The position numbers were made by a program, and so were the translations under genes. Positions 17,451 to 24,308 of a stretch of DNA of 24,308 nucleotides are shown here, one piece after another. Within the stretch, counting starts at the first letter, position 1; the number at the start of each line of letters is the position of its first letter. The notes under the pieces are model-generated. The model was not told the origin of the DNA and searched no databases. It was given only the letters and a program-made list of their open reading frames with translations. Source of the stretch: Blattamonas nauphoetae (Eukaryota > Preaxostyla > Oxymonadida). The DNA is taken from NCBI GenBank assembly GCA_033064195.1, contig JARBJD010000681.1, forward strand, positions 1 through 24,308, in the 5' to 3' direction.

Positions 17451-18579
17451 ACATTCACCGAAGACACGAAACTCGCTGAAAATGAGGAACATCTTGTCAT
17501 CAAAGAAACATCGACATCGGAAATTCCCAACAGCCTCTTCACGATCAGAGCGAATGTATCGATTGAGCAGCTGTTCCTCCAAATCCCTTCCATATTCCAG
17601 CATTCATCTCTTCTGCAATGCCAATCAGGCTCACTTGAAATGTCGAACTGTTCATTCACCCAAAAAGGCTCCACACCCATCGCATCTACTCTGATCTAGA
17701 TTTTCTCGTGTTCGAGTCTCAGCGTGAGCAAGTCATTCTTCACGTGTGTCGCATCGTCGAACGAGAATGCAGGTGTGATATCGGCAGTCCTCACTGACTC
17801 AGCATCGTTCCATCTCGACAAGTCATTCACATACTGTTCATATTCAGGTTAGGTGAACGTGCTAATCATCGAATTCGTGAACACAACCACAGTTCAGGTC
17901 AACTTTTTTTGAGGATCTGATGACGAACTGGGTGTTCAACTCTCATTCATCCAACTTCAACACTGAAGTGAAGATCGATGCGTTGATTATTTGGAACAAT
18001 CTGGACAATGTTATGATAGCAACGAAATGGGAGAACAGCTTCTCTCGCGAGAAGGGATCGTCGCTTTGGGGAGAGGATACAACATCAGGCCTCAGCATCT
18101 CTCTGCTTCCTTCTCTGGCGGCTCTGGAAGGACCAGTTGAGATCGACGACGATGGAAAGGGATTTGAGAAGTGTGGGCACTTCTTGTTCTGCAACTCGCT
18201 CAAGCTGGGACTGCGTCGGATGAAGGAAGCGTCAGTCGACACAATGAAAGTGATGGAGAAGATCACTGCAACGACTCCACTCGAGCCGCAGTGTGATCTG
18301 TGCATTGAAGGGAAGAACGAGGACCATCCACTCTGTGGAAGTAGTGAGCTTACATGCTTGTCTGTGGACACTTCGGTTGGACTGACAACAGTTCGGACAG
18401 TGGAGATCAACGGAGAAGGAGATGTGAAGACGCAGATGAGGATGGATGGGGACTTTCTGACGATTGAGGGACACAGGAAACGGGGAGTAGTGAGGATGAT
18501 TGGGAAGGGACAGATTGTGAGCAACGTGTTCGGCAATCCAGACACTCTCCTTCTCTCGTTCGTCAGTGTTGATTCATGA
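17451..18579 (+). pseudogene. Beta-helix (pectin-lyase-like) surface-type protein relic
   Basis: The first part reads LTFTEDTKLAENEEHLVIKE, then FLQIPSIFQHSSLLQCQSGS, LEMSNCSFTQKG and SSLSVSKSFFTCVASSNENA. Such short strands with S/T/N turns and repeated NCSF and F.TC words are typical of the right-handed beta-helix proteins expanded in oxymonads. An in-frame TAG lies at 17697 and a TAG stop near 17850. A longer frame from 17920 to 18579 follows. It ends with CGSSELTCLSVDTSVGL, then TVEINGEGD and LTIEGHRKRG, the pattern that begins a new helix domain in these proteins. Frame breaks and the end at 18579 mark it as a relic. The left side meets the third hAT-like element, which may have interrupted the gene. 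Confidence 0.5.
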
Positions 18580-19875
18580 GAATGGAGAAAACCATCAAAA
18601 CTGTGGAATCATTCAACTTCTTTGTCCGCAGCCTTTCTCACCAAAGTCATGCACTCATGAAATTGACGAGCATCGTTAAGACTGTCTCAATTAAGGGAAA
18701 CAGGCAGTTGAGCATTATTTGATTTGATCGAGCACGAATAAAAGCGCACAACTCGAATGAAACAGCCTTCCCTCACCTGCGTATGGTTGTCCTTCTTCGT
18801 TTATTTATTTATTCTTCTATCTCTATTTCAGCATCATCACTCGACGGAACTTCACTCAGCGATTCGACAAGCCGACGAATCAAATGACTATAAGGTCTGA
18901 ATGATTGTATTTTTCACGTATCACTTTTTTCGTAGAATCATTGGAGGATGGATCAAGTCGTGAATCATCTTCTTCTTGAATCGCCCTGATCCTGAATGAA
19001 TCAAGAGGATGTCTCGATCATGCTCAAAGATGGTGTGAATATTCGTTTTCTCATTCATATCTTTTTCTCAGACATTTTTCCCAAAACCAGCGGTTAAGAA
19101 TGATACGAACAGGTTCCCTGGACGAGTCAGACAATGAATGGTTCAAACTGCTTTTGTGATCCAGTCTTCATTGCTGGTCAAAGAATAATCAGCATCACTC
19201 GATTGGGACAAGGGTCGTGAATCGTCATGCTCTTTATGTGACATTGGATGAGAGACAGACAACCTATTTGAGTGATGAGGACGGTTCGGTAATATTTGCA
19301 CCAATTCTTCAGAATTTTTTGTATCCATTGATGTTTTCTCAATAATTTCGTGATAATTGATGTGGATTTTTCTCCCTTAATGATGTGTCTCAAAAGTTGC
19401 CCATTAAACGGTTTTACCAGTTGATCAACTCATAAAGAGTCACCTTCATCTCCTTCCACAGGTAAACGCGCACGCTATGAATCTGAGGGTGGATATCTCT
19501 TCACCTAATCTTTAACTTTTTTCAGGACATTTGAGTTTTGTGGATTTGATGGGTTTTGTGGCATACCCTAATATGGGTTTTTTTCCATTTTCCCAAATAT
19601 CCAGAATTTTTTCTCCAAATTTTTTTCAAAATGTTCATTTCACCAAAACAACGTTTTTGTGAAAAACTTCATCAAAATCGGTTCACTGGTTGTTGAGATA
19701 TTGCCGAAACAATTTTAGTTATCGGGCAAAAGGGGGTATTTTGAGGTTTTCTCCCGACACAGGGGTTTCGGCGCGGAACCCAATTTTATTTTTCTTAGTT
19801 TGACCAATATATATTTTTCAAGCCCCATGTTACGGGTTTATGAAAAGTTCGGTTTATTGAAACATCTATAAAAAG
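18580..19875. other. Gene-poor stretch
   Basis: No gene recognised on either strand. The stretch is A/T-rich with homopolymer runs from about 19500. The only word that caught attention is CATCAAAATCGGTTCACTGG near 19671; a loose inverse of it occurs near 13257, which may be chance. Confidence 0.4.
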
Positions 19876-19995
19876 GAAAATGGTCACTTCATAGATGATG
19901 AAAATGCGAACTTTGGGTTCTGATGATTTCGTCAGTTCTTACTCAAAAATCACAAAAACAAATCGCAAATGCGTTAGTATGCGTAATTTGATGTA
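19876..19995 (+). repeat. Dispersed repeat B, unsplit relative
   Basis: Its left part matches 647-696 and its right part matches 8149-8205, with no intervening transposon. At the junction it reads TTCTGATGATTTCGTCAG, where the split copy would have read TGCTGCTGTTTCAGTTTG before insertion. It therefore serves as an approximate empty site for both hAT-like elements. Confidence 0.6.
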
Positions 19996-20183
19996 GACAT
20001 GTTATGAGTGGGATGGGACGGAAGAAAGTGGGATTTTGCTTGGGATTTTTACCCATATGTTTTTTTGAGTTTCAACTTTTTATCACTGTTTCCCTTTATC
20101 CACCAGACAGCCGTTCAGACATTGTTTCAATCAGTTTTTACCTCAATTTCTTAATAAAGTTCCGATTTGTGATGATTTGAAGA

Positions 20184-21969
20184 TCAGATCATTTTCCAAT
20201 CAAAACGAGAAGAATACTCAGATAAAGTGACATAAGAATGACGATCCATCAAGTGGGCCAATTCCAACACCATATTCGACGATTCTGACTTTCCCTCTGA
20301 CTTTCTGTCTGACAATGAATCATTCTCGCCTATCTCGCCCAAGCCGTCCTCATCCTCATCAGTCCCCACGGCTTTCCCCTCAGACGAGTACGTCTCTCCA
20401 TTCTGCGCAACTGCTGATGCCCAGCTCATCGTCCCCAAGCTCACATCCATCCACACACCAAGGTTCTTCTCAACTTCACAAGCAAGACATTGAGATTCTA
20501 GAATCAGACGGCTCAGGAACGAGAACAGAGGTTTCACAACAAACGACGTGAACCCAACTTCAGACGCTGCAAACCCCTTCTTCTCAATCGAAATCGACAG
20601 ATTGTTCTCTGCTTCCTTCACACGCTGATCCAGCATCTCGTGCGGCATCCTTTCTGATCATTTCAGCGTAATCGCAAACGGTCGAGCAAGGTTCGAGATG
20701 TCTGCCGCTTTCACAATCAGTTTCTTCAGGAACATCACACTCTGCGCTCCCTCCACTCCCTCGGTGCTCCATCATTCGTCGAATGACTTTCTCCACCACA
20801 TTACCATGCAGAAGGAACCTGAAGTGTTCTGCCATGTCCGTCACAAGAATGTACTGGCCAAACTTCTGTCGAATCTCCTTTCGCTCTCCCACTGTCATCC
20901 CCGCTTCCTCAATCACGCCGCTTCCTTCCGCTGTCAGAAGAGACCATCCGTGGCTCGCTGAGAACGATTCCAGAACTGAGCGGTCGTTCGCAAGCTGCTC
21001 CAAGTCGTGACATGTCACTACCATCACAATCCAGAACAAAACCATCTGGACACCATCAAACGCATGATGCGAATTGTGATCCACGTTCTCCTCCGAATGC
21101 AGCGACCACCCACGTGACACCAGACGAACAATGCTCTCCATCCGCACTCCACGCTCAACCACACAGCTTTCACTGCAAAGCATTCACACAATCTGCGGCG
21201 GTGCGTACGAGACCTCACCCTCCCCTTCCAGAAATCCAATCAGGCGGGACGGCAGAAGCCATGATGTGTTTGGCCCCACTTCCACTGCCCCAACCTCACT
21301 CGTATCTTCCTGTGTCCCAACAATCGAAAACGCCGGTGATTTCGATGGCGTGGACAGAGGAGGCAGTGAGCATCGGCGAGTTGGAACCAAGATCACCGGT
21401 TTCACCGATTTCGTCGCTTTCACATCGTGAAGTTGAGACAATGGCACAAACAGGCGGCGGTTGATCACAAACGACGATTCGACCTCGCTCAGCTCGTCTC
21501 CCACCTCCATTTCATCGTTCCCGAACAGCTGCACAAACAGTGACGCCAGCTTGTGTCCTGGCTGAGTGATGTTCAGTGAAACAGAGTGAAGAGTCGATCT
21601 CGGCAGAATCGGCGACGCTCGAATCCCTCGGCTTGTGGCGAACGAATGACAAGGAGGCAGGTGCGGGTTGCTCACTTGTCGTTTGTGAGAGTGTGTGTTC
21701 GACGACAACCACAGCGACGTCATTCCTGCTTCAACTTTATCCAGAACTGGGCCTGATGCTGCACGACGGCGCGGTAGCAATGACAATGGTTGGTGTTCGG
21801 GTGGTGTGAAGAATCGACCAGCAGTCCCTCGTTGCCTTGAGGTCGGTCATTCAACTCGGGAAGCAAATACAACGGTGATGTGTCGCTGTCTGGCAGCCTT
21901 CTTTTTCGACGGAGGCTTCATGAAGTCATCTCCCCCACTTAGCATCCAATCAAGCGCTGCCGAATCCAT
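20184..21969 (-). pseudogene. 3',5'-cyclic nucleotide phosphodiesterase, decayed
   Basis: Catalytic-domain landmarks of class I PDEs appear in order on the minus strand: HNSHHAFDGVQ (metal-binding HNxxHAxD) near 21080, TCHD (second metal site), NDRSVLESFSASHGWSLL, ERKEIRQKFGQYILVTDMAEHF (in pieces), KAADISNLARPF, then SEVGFTSFVVKPLFSF near the C-terminus. In working enzymes this domain hydrolyses cAMP or cGMP. The residues between TCHD and NDRSV that normally hold the H-x3-H-x-G-x2-N stretch are missing. The frame changes near 20740, and a TGA at 20658-20660 stands where family members have Trp (LK-W-SE). The upstream part to a possible start at 21969 (MDSAALDWMLSGG) has no domain I recognise and also stops early. 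A dead host gene. Confidence 0.75.
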
Positions 21970-22026
21970 CGATTGAATCGTCAAAACTGAAATACTGCAC
22001 TATCCAAAGACAAATATCAAGAAAAC

Positions 22027-22455
22027 AGCAAGATGCGAGGAAGAGGCAGCCAGATGCGAGGAAGAGTCAGCAAGATGCGAGGAAGAGGCAGCAAGATGCG
22101 AGGAAGAGACAGCAAGATGCGAGGAAGAGGCAGCAAGATGCGAGGAAGAGGCAGCAAGATGCGAGGAAGAGGCAGCAAGATGGGAGGAAGAGGCAGCAAG
22201 ATGCGAGGAAGAGGCAGCAAGATGCGAGGAAGAGGCAGCAAGATGCGAGGATGAGACAGCAAGATGCGAGGAAGAGGCAGCAAGATGCGAGGAAGAGGCA
22301 GCAAGATGCGAGGATGAGACAGCAAGATGCGAGGAAGAGGCAGCAAGATGCGAGGAAGAGGCAGCAAGATGCGAGGAAGAGGCAGCAAGATGCGAGGATG
22401 AGACAGCAAGATGGGAGGAAGAGGCAGCAAGATGCGAGGAAGAGGCAGCAAGATT
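22027..22455. repeat. Minisatellite, 21-bp unit, about 20 copies
   Basis: The unit is AGCAAGATGCGAGGAAGAGG plus C. Variants include GGATGAGAC at 22250, 22313 and 22397, AGATGGGAGG at two places, and GAGTC once. Because 21 is a multiple of three, several frames stay open, giving a seven-residue repeat on each strand (Arg/Gly-rich on plus, ILLPLPR on minus). These are not taken as genes: there is no non-repeat domain, and both strands are equally open. Confidence 0.9.
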
Positions 22456-23040
22456 CCCAATGGTGGTGCTTATGTTGTCAAGATAAATGATGCGGAAGCT
22501 GGAATAAGACTTCTAAAATGTAAAAACGGTGTTTAGATACATAATTGGAGATATTCACGACTGAAAACGTGTCCTCATGAGTGTGACATGGGTTAATATT
22601 TTTGACATCATAGAAAAGTTCGAGCCTACATCGAAACCAACCGTCGCCATTCTTTTTTCAACTTTTCCTGTCTCTCTCCAACTACTCTTGTCACACCTCA
22701 AATAGCTGCTAATAAGTGTTTTTTTTCAAAATCTTCCCGCCAGAAATCTAATCAGACTGAGAAAAAAACAATTGACGGGATGATCTTATGACGGTTGGCG
22801 ATGTTCTCTCAACTATCGTCCTCACGACACTCGTTTTGTTGTTTGTGAGAAAGTTTTGATGCTGAGAGGAAACGAGAAGGAAATAATCAAGATTGAATTA
22901 AGATTGTTAGTGATTAAGAGATATGAAAGTGACTTCAAGAATGAGGATTGAAAAATGACTTTGGAGTGTTGTGAAGGAGATTTGTGGTTAGATAAGGGAC
23001 AAAGGTGATGGATGGAGGACAAGGGAAGAAAAAGGAAGTG
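22456..23040. other. Spacer between the two minisatellites
   Basis: No gene recognised. A/G-rich on the plus strand from about 22850. Confidence 0.4.
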
Positions 23041-24308
23041 CTTGGTGGCGATGGGGAGCGAAGAGGAGTGTTTGGTGGCGATGGGGAGCGAAGTGGAGTG
23101 TTTGGTGGCGATGGAGAGCGAAGAGGAGTGTTTGGTGGCGATGGAGAGCGAAGTGGAGTGTTTGGTGGCGATGGGGAGCGAAGAGGAGTGTTTGGTGGCG
23201 ATGGAGAGCGAAGAGGAGTGTTTGGTGGCGATGGGGAGCGAAGTGGAGTGTTTGGTGGCGATGGGGAGCGAAGTGGAGTGTTTGGTGGCGATGGGGAGCG
23301 AAGAGGAGTGTTTGGTGGCGATGGGGAGCGAAGTGGAGTGTTTGGTGGCGATGGGAGCGAAGTGGAGTGTTTGGTGGCGATGGAGAGCGAAGTGGAGTGT
23401 TTGGTGGCGATGGGGAGCGAAGTGGAGTGTTTGGTGGCGATGGGGAGCGAAGTGGAGTGTTTGGTGGCGATGGGGAGCGAAGTGGAGTGTTTGGTGGCGA
23501 TGGGGAGCGAAGTGGAGTGTTTGGTGGCGATGGGGAGCGAAGTGGAGTGTTTGGTGGCGATGGGGAGCGAAGTGGAGTGTTTGGTGGCGATGGGGAGCGA
23601 AGTGGAGTGTTTGGTGGCGATGGGGAGCGAAGTGGAGTGTTTGGTGGCGATGGGAAGCGAAGTGGAGTGTTTGGTGGCGATGGGGAGGCGAAGTGGAGTG
23701 TTTGGTGGCGATGGGGAGCGAAGTGGAGTGTTTGGTGGCGATGGGGAGCGAAGTGGAGTGTTTGGTGGCGATGGGGGCGAAGTGGAGTGTTTGGTGGCGA
23801 TGGGGAGCGAAGAGAGTGTTTGGTGGCGATGGGGAGCGAAGTGGAGTGTTTGGTGGCGATGGAGCGAAGGTGGCGATGGGGAGCGAAGTGGAGTGTTTGG
23901 TGGCGATGGAGCGAGGTGTTTGGTGGCGATGGGGAGCGAGGAGTGTTTGGTGGCGATGGAAGTGTTTGGTGGCGATGGGGCGAAGTGGGTGTTTGGTGGC
24001 GATGGGGAGCGAGAGTGTTTGGTGGCGATGGGGAGCGAAGTGGAGTGTTTGGTGGCGATGGAAGTGAGTGTTTGGTGGCGATGGAGAGCGAAGTGGAGTG
24101 TTTGGTGGCGATGGAGTGTTTGGTGGCGATGGGAGCGAAGTGGAGTGTTTGGTGGCGATGGGGGCGAAGTGGAGTGTTTGGTGGCGATGGGGCGAAGTGG
24201 AGTGTTTGGTGGCGATGGGAGCGAAGAGAGTGTTTGGTGGCGATGGGGAGCGAGGTGTTTGGTGGCGATGGGGCGAAGTGGGTGTTTGGTGGCGATGGAG
24301 GCGAAGTG
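23041..24308. repeat. Minisatellite, 30-bp unit, reaching the window edge
   Basis: The unit is TTTGGTGGCGATGGGGAGCG followed by AAGTGGAGTG. About the first ten units are all exactly 30 bp and differ only at two sites (AAGAGG/AAGTGG and GGGGAG/GGAGAG). One 29-bp unit near 23341 shifts the phase. From about 23760 onward units lose 1 to 15 bases irregularly. The array continues past the window. The open frame through it encodes a ten-residue repeat and has no other domain, so it is not called a gene. Confidence 0.9.

Noticed and set aside
13255-19700. An inverse word pair (AACCGATTTT-type at 13257 and AAAATCGGTT at 19675) as ends of one element
   Set aside because: The similarity is about 15 bases in A/T-rich spacer with no flanking duplication; likely chance or an unrelated common word.
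15878-20660. An altered nuclear code (TAA/TAG as Gln as in Streblomastix, or TGA as Trp)
   Set aside because: Stops of all three kinds interrupt recognisable genes here and come with frame changes and lost blocks, which indicates decay. Only two TGA codons fall at expected Trp positions, TGG is used normally nearby, and two TAA/TAG codons of the Cys-rich gene fall inside a likely intron.
22017-22460. Open frames on both strands of the 21-bp array (ILLPLPR and Arg/Gly repeats)
   Set aside because: A unit length divisible by three keeps any stop-free phase open; nothing else supports coding.
23012-24067. A 351-codon open frame through the 30-bp array
   Set aside because: It is only the array read in one phase, switching repeat peptide after a 29-bp unit; no non-repeat domain.
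22027-24308. CRISPR array
   Set aside because: Units are directly abutting tandem repeats without unique spacers, in a eukaryote-like context.

Overview
The window looks like nuclear DNA of a protist. Host genes have GT-AG introns, some only 39 to 120 nt, with pyrimidine-rich 3' ends and a CTAAC- or CTGAC-like box next to the AG. A decayed spliceosomal helicase (Aquarius), a decayed cyclic-nucleotide phosphodiesterase and a beta-helix surface-type protein of the style expanded in oxymonads and other Preaxostyla are present. My best guess is a Preaxostyla-like flagellate, but this rests on protein style alone and has not been searched.

Layout. 1-696 is flank without a recognised gene and ends in half of a dispersed repeat. 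697-4061 and 4080-8140 are two hAT-like DNA transposons lying side by side. Each has matching terminal inverted repeats (TAGGCATGGGC) and a perfect 8-bp target-site duplication (TGCTGCTG and TCAGTTTG). Neither shows a transposase. The first carries a cysteine-rich multi-exon gene, the second an unrecognised multi-exon gene on the minus strand. The other half of the split repeat resumes at 8149, and an unsplit relative lies at 19876-19995.

8463-13987 holds a virus-like fossil: three minus-strand reading frames led by the proofreading-exonuclease part of a protein-primed family B DNA polymerase of Polinton/Maverick type with an HNH-like segment. Two further frames are related to each other, and all three start just behind the same A/T-rich promoter-like motif. 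The copy looks incomplete, and no capsid, integrase or packaging gene was recognised. 14682-17449 is a third hAT-like element in reverse orientation. It shares both arms with the element at 697-4061 (including a tRNA-like block, and a 41-nt exact inverted match in the other arm) but carries an Aquarius fragment instead of the Cys-rich gene. It appears to sit in a beta-helix gene relic that continues to 18579.

18580-20180 has no recognised gene. 20184-21969 (minus) is a decayed phosphodiesterase. The window ends with two minisatellites, a 21-bp unit at 22027-22455 and a 30-bp unit from 23041 to the edge.

The main interpretation is a family of hAT-like elements with conserved arms and exchangeable host-gene cargo (Pack-type gene capture), alongside an incomplete Polinton-type relic and decaying host genes. 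Evidence for the two complete hAT insertions is direct. Gene capture, organism and age are inference.
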